Source of the DNA: Bostrychus sinensis | Taxonomy: Eukaryota; Chordata; Actinopteri; Gobiiformes; Eleotridae | Length of the DNA: 64,000 nt | Assembly: GCA_020698575.1 (NCBI GenBank) | Contig: CM036243.1 | Location: forward strand, 42,685,095 to 42,749,094 | Direction of reading: 5' to 3' | In this document: piece by piece, positions 11,940 through 23,929 of the stretch | How the letters are laid out: the number at the start of each line of letters is the position of its first letter | How positions within the stretch are numbered: the first letter of the stretch is position 1 | Notes under the pieces: model-generated | Database searches by the model: none | What the model was told of the DNA's origin: nothing | Seen by the model: only the letters and a program-made list of their open reading frames with translations | Translations under genes and position numbers: made by a program

Positions 11940-13242
11940 CCATTTGAGTTTTTATTCCGATATCGCTGATATCAGCCTTAATTTTCTTCACTTGTAAGCC
12001 TGGCCACTAGTGCTACACTAGATCCCAAATTGCTCACTAGTACAACTAGTGGACACTTTTTGGCCCCACTAGTGCCACTAGTTGGTGGAAAAATGTCAAC
12101 TAGTACTACTAGTAAGACCAAGTCTGTCAACATACAACTAGTGAGGTCCAAAATGGTCACTAGTACAACTGGTGACACCCAAGTGTCTACTAGTACCACT
12201 AGTAACACGGTTTTGTCTTCCTACTAAGGTCTAAAAGTGGTCACTAGTAGCACTAGTGGAGTAGTAAACACATTTTTGTGCTTACAAGGAGCTCTAGTAA
12301 GGTGAGAAGTTCACTAGTGACACTAGTAGCACTAGTGACAATAAAGTCTGAGTAGGAGACGGGAGAGGGACATAAACTGAGGCTTACAGTTGGTTCTTCA
12401 CACTGTCATTTCTACAGTGGCCAGTAAGAATCCCTGTCCTGCCTCCTTGCAGTGCACTAGTATTAGTACAAGTGTAACTAAAAGCTGCTAATTTTACTTC
12501 TAGTAACAGCCAAAATGCTTACTAGTAGCACTAGTGAGACAAACATTGTCTAATAGTAGTACTAGTGGCCACCAAAATGCTTGTTTGCACACATAGCTGT
12601 CATTTTAGTGCTTTCAGTAAGACACTAATGTTGTACTAGTACACCACAGAAAGTAACTGGTGAACGTGTCAAATGTCATATTTGTACTAGCAAAAACAAA
12701 ATGCATACTAGTAGTGCAAGTGGATGCCAAACTGTCAACATGTAAACGTGTCAGTCATTTTGTAACCTTACATGTGACACAACTGAGGCACAAATGGCTC
12801 CTGGTGGAACTAGTGCGCAGTAAAAGGCTCACTAGGAGCACTAGTGATGAAATATGTGCCCCAGTAGAGAACTAGTGAAAGATAAAGAGAGGGACTAGTA
12901 AAGCAATTTTACACACTAGTACTAGTGGCCCCAACTCTGTGACACTTGTACAGCAGTAGACATTTTAGAGCCCACTAGTGACCACTTTTAGACCTTAGTA
13001 AAAGACAAAACCGTGTTACTAGTGGTACTAGTAGACACTTGGGTGTCACCAGTTGTACTAGTGACCATTTTGGACCTCACTAGTTGTATGTTGACAGACT
13101 TGGTCATACTAGTAGTACTAGTTGACATTTTCCAGCTACTAGTGGCACTAGTGAGGCTGAAAAGTGTCCACTAGTGGCAAAAAGGTTTACAGATAAAGAA
13201 CATTCAGGTTGATATAAGCGATATCAGAATAAAACTCAAACG
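11940..13242. mobile_element. ACTAGT-rich foldback element with long inverted termini
   Basis: The two ends are inverted copies. The left begins CCATTTGAGTTTTTATTC and the right, reverse-complemented, begins CCGTTTGAGTTTTATTC. The arms extend about 270-320 bases; left 12121-12262 and right 12970-13110 match almost perfectly after inversion. I count about 38 ACTAGT hexamers across the element. No protein-coding capacity is seen. It sits between the CTACAGCCACAG motif and the CCTCACATCTG of dispersed-repeat copy 2, so it probably inserted there. A target duplication could not be fixed. Confidence 0.8.
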
Positions 13243-13532
13243 GGTCTCCTCACATCTGCACACTTTAGCCTCACACATTGAGCATAAAAGCGTCTTGTTT
13301 TGGTTCTGTGAGCGCCCTCTAGCGGCTGTGTCTGACCTGTTGTTGTGCTCCGCGGGATCCCACAGCTCCGTCTCCTCCTTCAGCTTCACTTCTGCCATGT
13401 TTCACTGCGCTCTGTTCACTTTAAGGCTCCGCTTTGGGGCTGTTTGTCACACAGTTAGCACAGGAGCTAATCACACAGGGGTCCTCACGAGTTCACTGCG
13501 GGCGTCCTGACAGCTGCCTGGTTAAAAACACA
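13243..13532 (+). repeat. Dispersed repeat, copy 2, array reduced to one unit
   Basis: Same body as 6960-7260 and 36005-36300, almost base for base, including GAGCGCCCTCTAGCGG and CACGAGTTCACTGCGGGCG. Only a single CACATCTG unit precedes it. It ends by fusing to CTCGAGGAGCG rather than to the AGGGAAAAGCCCC seen in the other copies. Confidence 0.85.
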
Positions 13533-13561
13533 GCTCGAGGAGCGACTACTGTAATGCCCTC

Positions 13562-13650
13562 TACAGTGCCTAGAAAAAGTATTCACCCCCTTAGCATTTT
13601 TCCAGTGTTGTTGCCTTATAACCTGGAATTTAAATGGATCATTGAGAGGT
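13562..13650. mobile_element. Tc1/mariner-like terminal fragment
   Basis: TACAGTGCC then AAAAGTATTCACCCCCTTAG followed by CAACACTGG-like and TTATAACCTGGAATTTAAATGG sequence resembles the ends of a widespread teleost Tc1-like element. No transposase frame and no second end were seen. Confidence 0.6.
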
Positions 13651-13689
13651 TCATGTCAGTCACTTTACATCACGACAACAACTATGAAG

Positions 13690-13948
13690 ATGCAAAATGT
13701 TTTTTATTCCCGCCTCGGGAGAATAACTCGGATGTTCTCCCCTCGTCACGTGGCAAAAGCAGGTTTTATTTGTGAGTGTGAGCAGCAGGGGGCGGTAGTG
13801 CTCCTACAGCCGCTGCCCACCGCCGCTAAACTCCGCGGAGAAGACACGCAGCTGCTTTGTTTTTAGCTGCGAACAGCGACAGCACTGAGAACATCGGTGT
13901 GGAGTGGATTTAGTGTGAGCCGTTATCTGAGAGAGACAGTGAGTAAAA
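13690..13948 (+). promoter_or_regulatory. Putative promoter and 5' UTR of ZNF-2
   Basis: A GC-richer island precedes the ZNF-2 start. It contains a CACGTG E-box at 13747-13752 and AGCAGCAGGGGGCGG at 13781-13795, a CTCF- or GC-box-like motif. No TATA box stands out. The position directly upstream of a recognisable first exon makes a promoter likely; the transcription start is unknown. Confidence 0.5.
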
Positions 13949-14120
13949 ATGTGTTTGGTCCAGAAGCTGAGAGCTTTGGTGAATGAGCGCCTGACTGCGG
14001 CAGCTGAAGAGATATTTGAGCTGTTTGAAAGAACCATAGCGGAGTATGAGCAGGAAGTGCTTCGGCTCAAACAGAGGAACCACAAACAGCTGCAGCAGCT
14101 GGACGCGCTGTTGGACTCAG
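13949..14120 (+). CDS. ZNF-2 exon 1, N-terminal exon of a fish C2H2 gene
   Basis: Encodes MCLVQKLRALVNERLTAAAE and continues EIFELFERTIAEYEQE. This is the characteristic short first exon of teleost poly-zinc-finger genes, predicted to form an amphipathic helix. It ends at a donor CTCAG|GTTTGT after 172 coding bases (phase 1). The acceptor at 18993/18994 (TCCTGCAG|GTGTCC) restores the frame into GVQIGSMNQEEE and the acidic linker, which supports splicing across a 4.9-kb intron. The start is the first ATG of the exon, with an A at -3. Confidence 0.85.
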
Positions 14121-14302
14121 GTTTGTTCTCTTTACTTTTACTCAGCTGCAGGAAAACCACAGCTAAGGTTTGTTTTTCGTGCACTTAAGTTTTGAGTGCG
14201 CTGTTTCCTGGTGTGTACGGTAACAGTATGTTGTGACTCATGCAGCGCTGAGTCTGACACAGCTCCTGGAGGATTTCCATTCAACAAAACTAACACTACC
14301 AG

Positions 14303-14923
14303 CAGAGTTGCCAGGTCCGCGGTTTTCCCGCACAGAAGTTTCTGAGCTGCGGGTTCAGGTTTTTCTTTGCTCCAGATCCACAGCAGGGAGCGCAGAGGGG
14401 AGGGGCTGCTGGGAGAGAGAGGTTCAGGGGAGGTTAGACTCAAATAAACAGCGTGGAACAAACAGGTAAATAATTATACTGCTCTACATTATGTTTGACA
14501 TTTTCTAAAGTGGTATAGCATATATGAGCGTACATTTAAAAAATAAAATACCATTTATAATAATCCTTTTCCTATTTTTTATATGTATTTCTTGAAAACA
14601 TTTTGGCAGCTGTCCAATTGTTGAAATATTTTTTAATAATTGTATTGCTATTAACTATATTGTATAGCATAGACTGTTGAATTTCATAAGAACCTTTTCA
14701 TTCATCTGGGTTAAAATCAATCAAATCAGTATTAAAAAGAATCGTGACATAATCAGTAAATTTGAAGATGTTTTGTTATTAATAGTAAAGTATAAAAGAA
14801 CTTATTTTAGGTTTAATTTAGTAACACTGTCTGAGCTACACAAATTCTGCTATTTTTCTTCCAGTTGTGCTGTTTTTAAGTTCTCATTGGGCTGGAATTT
14901 TTTTCTGGGACCTGGCAACCCTG
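14303..14923. mobile_element. Non-autonomous hAT element in ZNF-2 intron 1
   Basis: The left end CAGAGTTGCCAGGTC and the right end, inverted, CAGGGTTGCCAGGTC form 15-bp terminal repeats with one mismatch. The flanking 8-base sequences are ACTACCAG (14295-14302) and ACTACTGG (14924-14931), agreeing at six of eight positions, as expected for an aged hAT target duplication. The interior is AT-rich and non-coding. Confidence 0.75.
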
Positions 14924-14931
14924 ACTACTGG

Positions 14932-15429
14932 GCTGACCACCTCAAAAAGTACTAAAAGTGGGACAAGGAGGGCCAACTGGAGAAATAAAAGTTTTGATAC
15001 AAATCTAACTTAACCACCTGACTGAGACACAGCTGCTTCAGTGTAGGGCCGATAAAACATCTGATGTGCTGTTTTCATCCCAAACACACATTTAGCAAAG
15101 TCATGTCTTTACTGAGACTTTATTTAACAAGATATTTATGGATTTTCATTAAACATATCAACATTTATCATCTTATCGTGCAGTATTGTTTAGACCAGTC
15201 GTTCCTAAAGTTGGGTTACATAAATAAGAACATAAAAGAAATTGAGTTTTAAATAATTTACACTTTTATACCTATTTAAAAATATTACTTTACGACCAAT
15301 TTTAGCCCAGGGTCAGAGTTTTTGTAACGTTTTTAAAGGAATCTATTTCGATTATAGGGAAGTTTTATTCTTGGGGGTCCGTGTAGGATTTTCAGAACTT
15401 TAAGGAGGCTACAACACTCTTGACTTTGG
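14932..15429. other. Intronic DNA, nothing recognised
   Basis: AT-rich intronic sequence of ZNF-2. A weak hAT-like end (CAGTCGTTCCTAAAGTTGGG near 15197) is noted but not supported by a partner. Confidence 0.45.
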
Positions 15430-16105
15430 GAATGGCTGGGTTTAGACAAATCCCCAAAACCTCCCACCCCCAACACATGAACAGAACAAGATTCACTCTC
15501 TGAATGTGACACAGACAGAAGATGACACACAGATTAGAAGATAAATAAAAAGTAAAAATAATGTGTACACAGAGTAAGACAAATAGTGTAGAAGGTACCT
15601 TATGCCAAGTCCAGATGAACATACAGTATGGTACACACTTCACACAGATAAACCTTTCCCTTTCCGTAAACTCCCTAAAAGGTTTCCAGATGTTATCATA
15701 TCCATCCAGTTTGTTTGTGAGAAAGTCTGATATTCTCTCTGTTGCCGTGCACTGTGCCATACTTGATCCAAGCACCAATAGCAGGGGGCTGATGTTTTTC
15801 CAGTTGAGCGCGATCGTCCTTTTGCTCTGTAACACTGCAAAATCTACAAATTTGTGTTGTTGGGATCTCAGTTTAAGATTTTTTGGACACAGCTGCAGTA
15901 GCACCATCTTTGCATCTAAAGGGATGTCCACAGATAAACTGAGTGTGGTTTTAGCCACCACTTCCTCCCAGAATGTATTTATTATGTTACATTCCCAGAT
16001 AGAATGGACAAAAGTTCCTTCTCTGCACCTGAAACATGGATCGGTCTCGCTGTCGTTATATTTATTTAACTTTCCTGGCGTTAGTTACGTCTGCATTAAC
16101 CAGTT
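15430..16105 (-). mobile_element. L1-type LINE 3' fragment
   Basis: On the minus strand the reading starts DPCFRCREGTFVHSIWEC, a Cys/His-containing motif followed by NTFWEEV, then TIALNWKNISP and, after an interval, a DGYDNIWKPFREF-like end. This is the C-terminal part typical of fish L1/Tx1-like ORF2 proteins. The reverse-transcriptase core is missing, as expected for a 5'-truncated copy. It lies inside ZNF-2 intron 1 in antisense orientation. Confidence 0.75.
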
Positions 16106-17971
16106 TTATTGAAGTAGATTTAACTCTCCTACAGCCCTGAGACAGTTTCTGATGTTTTGCAGCAGTTTTTGAGGATAACTTTTGCTGTGTTGATTCAAAT
16201 GGCATAGATTTTGCCTCATGTGTGTTTTTTTGGATGAATTTTCAGATTTCAGGATTATTTTTTGAAAAATGCTCTTAAAAATGTGTCTAAAAAACAGTCC
16301 CACCTTTACCCCTAAGACATTTTTTGTGCCATTGACTCCCATTAAAACAACATTTTTATTCTACACTGTCACTGCAATATAATTTCACATTTTTATCAAG
16401 TATTTCATGGATTCATGACAGTGAGGGATTAGAATTTTAGTTTTTATTGTTTTTCCCTAGGTGGCGCCATTTGCCCATATATGGCAGACAGAGGTATAAA
16501 TGTGGAGATGGCCACATTAGTGTTTGTATAAAAGATCAAGCCTACAAGGAAAATAAAAACATGTTTGAACTAAAATGATTTGGGTGAGTTTTTGTCATAA
16601 ATTGGTGTGAAAGTGTTTGTTGAGAAATGAGTTTGTTTGTGTTTGCGTGAGCACAAATCCAAAATGTAGTTCTTACAGAGATGTGCACATCAGGGCAAAG
16701 TAGAAAAAGGTCCCAGACTGAGCAGAGGCAGAGGTTTGTGCTGGATGTGTCTGCACCACACAAACTGCAATTTAAGGCTTCACTTTCATAAACACAGTTA
16801 ATGTTTGCTGTGTGTGATGAGGACTGAAGTTAATCATTGTAACCATGAACAAAATGGAATTATTGACCATTAGATAATTTTTCTTTATTGGTGCATTTTT
16901 TGTGCTTAGGGTGAAAGGTGAGAGTAAAAAGTTGGGGCTGCAGGAGAGTTAAATGAACATTTGCAGATTGTCTCTGGAGTTAATGCAGATTCATTTCCAC
17001 TCATCCTCAGAGATGTCCTCATTCAAATCTACTCTCCATGATTCAAGTTTAGAGACTGATGTTTCAGTAGAACCGGAAGCTAGCCAGTGACAAAATAACA
17101 AGATCTAACCCTTGTTAGGTTTTTGTTTAGTAATTCTTTGCTCCAGAGGTGAAAGTAGTGGCGTTCCCATGGATAGGCTGTGCCTGCAAGAAATAAAACT
17201 TTGATGTAAATATTTGATGAAATGCGTTCTTGCTGTGTCATATTTCAAAGTCATTTCTTCAAAGGACATTAGATTCCCTTCTGCAAAAACATGAGCTGCC
17301 CACAGCTGGACGCCTGCATCCATCTGACCCGGTTTGAACAATGCACTGCCTCAGATTGGGCTAAACTGTGATATATTTTCAGCTAATTTCATAAACTCTT
17401 TAACTTCATACCATACATCAGTCATATTACGGACTGCAGGGTGATGAGTGTCGGACTTTAATTGCTTCAGATTAGCTGAGTACATGTACAAATTCAGTGG
17501 TAACGCAACAGAGCTGGATTCTGTGTCCATCCAGGACGGTTATTCTTGGAGGAAAAGTAAAACTTTATAGTTCTCAGTGTTGTTTCTGAGTAATTCCAGT
17601 AAAGATTGGGGCGTTTTAATCCTCGCTATCAAATGGGAGCTACAGCAAGGACAGACGGATCCTAGAGCGTTTCTTATTCCAGATACATTTTCTGATTAGT
17701 GATGACATTTTGGTAAACATTCCAGCAGGTGGCGCCAATGGAATAAATACAAGAATTGAGGTTTTATATTAATCTTTATTATATTTATTCTTCCTGTAAG
17801 AGATATTGGTAATGACAGCCATCTTTCTAAGTCTTTTGTTTTAAAATTTGTGAATATTTAAGCTTCGCTGTGGATTTTTAGCAAGGATTTAAAGAATAGC
17901 AACCGAGCACGAGAAATACGCGTCTGCTCAGTGTGCCGCCATAAACAGAAGTCCCTTTACTGAGACTTTAT
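16106..17971. other. Intronic DNA, nothing coding; CTCF-like site at 17722
   Basis: No supported exon. CCAGCAGGTGGCGCC at 17722-17736 is a close match to the core CTCF consensus. Confidence 0.5.
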
Positions 17972-18410
17972 TACCGTATTTTCTGGACTATAGAGTGCAC
18001 CTGAATATAAGCCGCACCCACTAAGTTTAAAAAAATTAAAAATAAAAATGTACATCTATAAGCCGCCGATATCCAGGTTGAGAAATGAGATATTTACCGG
18101 ATACACAGAAAGATTTTGTAGTGTAAATGTTTATTTATAAACCTGAACTGATTGTTTCTGAACAGTGGCTGTAACACGGCAGTAAAAGTGCTGATCAAAC
18201 AAAACAGAAAAGTAATTGATGGCTTTATTCATCTTCCTCCTGAGCACTGAAACCACTGAAGTCGTCTTCTTCAGTGTCGTTTTTGCACTTCCTGCTAGAG
18301 CGCCCCCTGGTGGCTGAAGAAAAATCCATACAAAAGCCGCATGTTTGTATAAGCCGCATGGTTCAAAGCGTGGGAAAAAAGTAGCGGCTTATAGTCTGGA
18401 AAATACGGTA
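17972..18410. mobile_element. MITE with CCGTATTTTC termini, copy 1
   Basis: The left end reads TACCGTATTTTCTGGACTAT and the right end, inverted, TACCGTATTTTCCAGACTAT. The subterminal sequence alternates TATAAGCCGC-type motifs. It carries CCACCAGGGGGCGCT (inverted, 18299-18313), another CTCF-like core. The element has no coding capacity. A related element lies at 40100-40600. Confidence 0.75.
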
Positions 18411-18993
18411 ATTAGAATTAAAAGATGAAACACAAAAAAAATTCAGAGTTCTTTGCATTTTCTAAAAACAGTCCAGCACCAACCCCAGCTCCAGCTCCAC
18501 GAGCAGGACACAACAAACAATGAACCCTCTGATATTTATTCTACATTTCACACAAGATACACTGACCTTACCTTGTTGTTCTAAAATTAAAATTTTCTTT
18601 TTATAAAATCCACTGAGCACCAGTGGAAAAGTGGGAAATTATCTTAATGAGGGGACAGAGGACTAAAGGGCTGCAGGACAACCAGAAGTGGGACAGGTGC
18701 TCACCCTCAACACTACACCATCCAAACTTGTCCCCATCAATAAACTCAGATGAGACACAGACTCTGCACTCAGGTAAAGGCATCTTCCTCAAACTGGTTC
18801 TTCTTACAGTGACACACGTGAAGGCTCCACACTGATTCTTTTTGTCTGTGCAGTGTTTTTACAGTTTCTCAAGTTTACATTTGCACAGAACTTTAAGAGG
18901 CAGCCATTCTGTATCTGCAGTGTGTGACAGAACAGAGGTTTTGAAATATTCTAAACCACATTGTTTCATTATTTTGTATTCTGTGTCCTGCAG
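18411..18993. other. 3' part of ZNF-2 intron 1
   Basis: No exon seen until the acceptor TGTGTCCTGCAG at the end of the interval. Confidence 0.55.
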
Positions 18994-20554
18994 GTGTCCA
19001 GATTGGGTCGATGAATCAAGAAGAGGAAGGCCCCCACATTAAAGAGGAACCAGAGCTGTGCATCAAACAGGAGCCGGAAGAGTTTCCTTTTCACATGGTC
19101 TCTGTCAAAACTGAAGATGATGAAGACAAGTCCTCTGTGCTTCATCAAAGACCAACTGAGGAGAACAGAGAGGAAACTAATGGAGAGGACTGTGGAGCAG
19201 AAGCAGGCTGCAGCTCAGATCCACTCACACAGTTACACTCAGATAGTGAGGAGCACACTGACAGCTCTTCTGACACCGACCACTCAGAAGACTATAGTCA
19301 AGAACAGGCTCCGTCAAAAAGAAGCTACGCAATGATCAGTCCTGACTCCTCTGTGACTGATGTGGGAGGAACACACAGACCTTACAGCTGCTCAGAGTAT
19401 GGGAAGAGGTTACAGCTACGCATGCTAGTTCAGACAGGAGAGCGGCCCTACAAGTGTTCAGTTTGTGAGAAAAGTTTTAAACAAAAATCCCATCTTGTTG
19501 CACATCTGAAGGTTCACTCTGGAGAGAAACCATTCAAATGTTCAGTTTGTGAGAAAACCTTTACAGAAAACTATACACTTAAAAGACACATGAGAACTCA
19601 CACAGAAGAGAAACCTTATGTTTGTTCATTTTGTAAGAAAGGTTTCAAACAAAAATTTGATCTTACTCAACATCTACAGTGTCTCCATCACATGTGTCCA
19701 GTTTGTAAGAAAGGTTTTGTAAAGAAAAGTGATCTAAAGGAACACATGAGGACTCATGTAGAGGATGGAACTCTAAATCCTGACTCCTCTGTGACCGATG
19801 TGGGAGGAAACACCAAACCATACAGGTGCTCAGAGTGTGAGAAGAGGTTTGAATGTATTCAGCTTTACAGAGACACATGTTAGTTCACACAGGAGAGCAG
19901 CTTTTCAAATGTTCAGTTTGTGAGAAACGTTTCAAACAAAAAGGTCATCTTGTTACACATTTGAGAGTTCACACTGGCGAGAAACCATTCAAGTGTTCAG
20001 TTTGTGACAAAGGTTTTACAGAAAAAGGAAATCTTAAAGCCCATACAAGAACTCACACAGGAGAAAAACCTTATGTTTGTTCAGTTTGTGGAAAAGGTTT
20101 CATACAAAAATCTGTGCTTACTCGACATCTGAGAGTTCAACATTACATCTGTCCAGTTTGTAATAAAGGTTTTGTAAACGACTGTGATCTAAAGGAACAT
20201 CTGAGGACTCATGTAGAGGATGGAACTCTAGACCAGTCTTCACTGAAAGATCCTGACTCCTCTGTGACTGATGTGAAAGGAAACTCCAAACCATGCAGGT
20301 GCTCAGAGTGTGGGAAGAGGTTTAAGCAAAGGACAGGTTTACAGAAACATAGATTAGTTCACGCAGGACAAAGACCACATAAGTGCTCAGTTTGTTTCAA
20401 ATGTTTCAAATGGAAAAGTCATCTTAATGAACACATGGTTATTCACTCAGGAGAGAAACCTTACAGCTGTTCACTTTGTAAGAAAGGTTTCACAAGAAAC
20501 AGAACTCTACAGGAACATACAAGAACCCACTCAGAACACTGGACTCCAGAATAA
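18994..20554 (+). CDS. ZNF-2 exon 2, poly-C2H2 zinc finger with a one-base frameshift
   Basis: Continues exon 1 in frame and encodes the same acidic EPELCIKQEPEEF linker as ZNF-1 and ZNF-3, then the finger array. The first finger is decayed (CSEYGKR, with a shortened helix). Four sound fingers follow. A fifth starts YRCSECEKRFEC and then loses frame near 19856: the paralogous finger has AATTCAGC where this copy has ATTCAGC. As read, translation stops at 19881-19883. The alternative frame from 19853 continues with about seven more fingers to HSEHWTPE and a stop at 20552-20554. This is either a recent inactivating deletion or a base-calling error in a short A run. The long intact frame downstream favours a recent event or an error. 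A truncated protein would keep four complete fingers. Confidence 0.8.
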
Positions 20555-20990
20555 TCCGGAATAATTCTAACTCGTTCCACAGCAGACTCTGAACCAATTA
20601 TGAACTGATAAATTGACAGTTATGAAGCTTATTACAGAAATGTCCTGGTTTCTTCTCTTTGTTCTTTGTAAAGTCAACATTTTAAATCAATAAAAGCTTT
20701 AGACATAAACACTAGTTATGTTGTCACGTGATCGTCCATAGAGCCTTTCGTGTGTCCAGTTTGTAATATTTACCATGATGCAACAGTCTTTACACAACAG
20801 TGTCATTCTACAAATGTATTAGTTCAGGCTCTGTACCAGTTCAGTCCATATACAGTATGAGTCCTTGCAGCTGTCCAGAGCATTAGAGCTCTCTATAGTG
20901 AGCAGCAGGAGTGGATGAGTGAGTGATTTGACAGCAGACTGTTTTGAACCAGGCTGGAAACAGCTTTATTTCCCATTGAGTTATTTCTCA
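20555..20990 (+). other. ZNF-2 3' UTR and shared 3' flank
   Basis: AATAAA at 20689-20694 is a likely poly(A) signal. The following block, about 20630-20980, recurs inverted at 36341-36727, and part of it at 8930-9190 beside ZNF-1. Confidence 0.75.
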
Positions 20991-21537
20991 TAGTTCTACT
21001 CTTAGTAATAAAATTATAATATTTTTCATTTTTTGATTTGATGTTTAGTACAGAAAAGGAACATTTGAGGACCGGCTCAGGGACAGATTTTAATATTTAT
21101 TTTTTCTTTAATCATTTTACATGACCCAGAAGTTGTTCCCGTGTCCCGTGATCCCCGTCAGAACACATTATTTCTTATTGTTTTAAATGAAAATGTGGCT
21201 TTAACTTTACACTTCTAACATTACAGGAATGGACTCATGGTGAAAACAAACTAAATGAAGCGCGCTTGTTTTTGTCAACAAGTGTGTAGCTATAGGAGAG
21301 AGAGAGAAACAGCGGCTCTGAACGAGCTCCATGACCCTTTTCATGCTGTTTTGTTAAATTTGATAACTTTCATAGTTTCATGTTATGTGTAATGATGTTG
21401 AGAGCAGAGACACTGAGCAGAGTCGATGTAACTAGAGCAGTATCTCCAGCCTGGAGTCAGCCCTGTGGCCGCTGTTGTCTCAGCCCCAGGAGCTGAGCTG
21501 GGAGCAGCCACGCACATGAACCAAGACCAGCGGCGGC

Positions 21538-23929
21538 CAGACCTGGACCAGCTGGATCTGGAGGACTGGGGTCAGACCTGGACCAGGTGGATCTGGAGGA
21601 CTGGGGTCAGACCTGGACCAGGTGGATCTGGAGGACAGGGGTCAGACCTGGACCAGGTGGATCTGGAGGACTGGGGTCAGACCAGGACCAGGTGGACACA
21701 GAGGACTGGGGTCAGACCTGGACCAGGTGGATCTGGAGGACTGGGGTCAGACCTGGACCAGGTGGATCTGGAGGACTGGGGTCAGACCTGGACCAGGTGG
21801 ACCTGGAGGACTGGGGTCAGACCTGGACCAGGTGGATCTGGAGGACTGGGGTCAGACCTGGACCAGGTGGATCTGGAGGACTGGGGTCAGACCTGGACCA
21901 GGTGGATCTGGAGGACTGGGGTCAGACCAGGACCAGGTGGATCTGGAGGACTGGGGTCAGACCTGGACCAGGTGGATCTGGAGGACTGGGGTCAGACCTG
22001 GACCAGGTGGATCTGGAGGACTGGGGTCAGACCTGGACCAGGTGGACCTGGAGGACTGGGGTCAGACCTGGACCAGGTCGATCTGGAGGACTGGGGTCAG
22101 ACCTGGACCAGGTCGATCTGGAGGACTGGGGTCAGACCTGGACCAGGTGGATCTGGAGGACAGGGGTCAGACCTGGACCAGGTGGATCTGGAGGACTGGG
22201 GTCAGACCTGGACCAGGTCGATCTGGAGGACTGGGGTCAGACCTGGACCAGGTGGATCTGGAGGACTGGGGTCAGACCTGGACCAGGTGGATCTGGAGGA
22301 CTGGGGTCAGACCTGGACCAGGTGGATCTGGAGGACTGGGGTCAGACCTGGACCAGGTGGATCTGGAGGACTGGGGTCAGACCTGGACCAGGTGGATCTG
22401 GAGGACTGGGGTCAGACCTGGACCAGGTGGATCTGGAGGACAGGGGTCAGACCTGGACCAGGTGGATCTGGAGGACTGGGGTCAGACCTGGACCAGGTGG
22501 ATCTGGAGGACTGGGGTCAGACCTGGACCAGGTGGATCTGGAGGACAGGGGTCAGACCTGGACCAGGTGGATCTGGAGGACAGGGGTCAGACCTGGACCA
22601 GGTGGATCTGGAGGACAGGGGTCAGACCTGGACCAGGTGGATCTGGAGGACTGGGGTCAGACCTGGACCAGGTGGACCTGGAGGACTGGGGTCAGACCTG
22701 GACCAGGTGGATCTGGAGGACAGGGGTCAGACCTGGACCAGGTGGATCTGGAGGACTGGGGTCAGACCTGGACCAGCTGGATCTGGAGGACTGGGGTCAG
22801 ACCTGGACCAGCTGGATCTGGAGGACAGGGGTCAGACCTGGACCAGGTGGATCTGGAGGACTGGGGTCAGACCTGGACCAGGTGGACCTGGAGGACTGGG
22901 GTCAGACCTGGACCAGGTGGATCTGGAGGACTGGGGTCAGACCTGGACCAGGTGGATCTGGAGGACTGGGGTCAGACCTGGACCAGGTGGATCTGGAGGA
23001 CAGGGGTCAGACCTGGACCAGGTGGATCTGGAGGACTGGGGTCAGACCTGGACCAGGTGGACCTGGAGGACTGGGGTCAGACCTGGACCAGGTGGACCTG
23101 GAGGACTGGGGTCAGACCTGGACCAGGTGGATCTGGAGGACTGGGGTCAGACCTGGACTAGGTGGATCTGGAGGACTGGGGTCAGACCTGGACCAGGTGG
23201 CTCTGGAGGACTGGGGTCAGACCTGGACCAGGTGGATCTGGAGGACAGGGGTCAGACCTGGACCAGGTGGATCTGGAGGACTGGGGTCAGACCTGGACCA
23301 GGTGGATCTGGAGGACTGGGGTCAGACCTGGACCAGGTGGATCTGGAGGATTGGGGTCAGACCTGGACCAGGTGGATCTGGAGGATTGGGGTCAGACCTG
23401 GACCAGGTGGATCTGGAGGACTGGGGTCAGACCTGGACCAGGTGGATCTGGAGGACTGGGGTCAGACCTGGACCAGGTGGATCTGGAGGACTGGGGTCAG
23501 ACCTGGACCAGGTGGACACAGAGGACTGGGGTCAGACCTGGACCAGGTGGACACAGAGGACTGGGGTCAGACCAGGACCAGGTGGACACAGAGGACTGGG
23601 GTCAGACCTGGACCAGGTGGATCTGGAGGACTGGGGTCAGACCTGGACCAGGTGGATCTGGAGGACTGGGGTCAGACCTGGACCAGGTGGATCTGGAGGA
23701 CTGGGGTCAGACCTGGACCAGGTGGACACAGAGGACTGGGGTCAGACCTGGACCAGGTGGACACAGAGGACTGGGGTCAGACCTGGACCAGGTGGATCTG
23801 GAGGACTGGGGTCAGACCTGGACCAGGTGAATCTGGAGGACTGGGGTCAGACCTGGACCAGGTGGACACAGAGGACTGGGGTCAGACCTGGACCAGGTGG
23901 ATCTGGAGGACTGGGGTCAGACCAGACGT
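21538..23929. repeat. 35-bp minisatellite, about 68 copies
   Basis: The unit contains GGATCTGGAGGACTGGGG followed by TCAGACCTGGACCAGGT. Units differ by single bases (GACTGGGG/GACAGGGG, GGATCT/GGACCT/GGACACA). Because 35 is not a multiple of three and the plus strand has almost no stop triplets, all three plus frames stay open. These frames are not genes. Confidence 0.95.
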
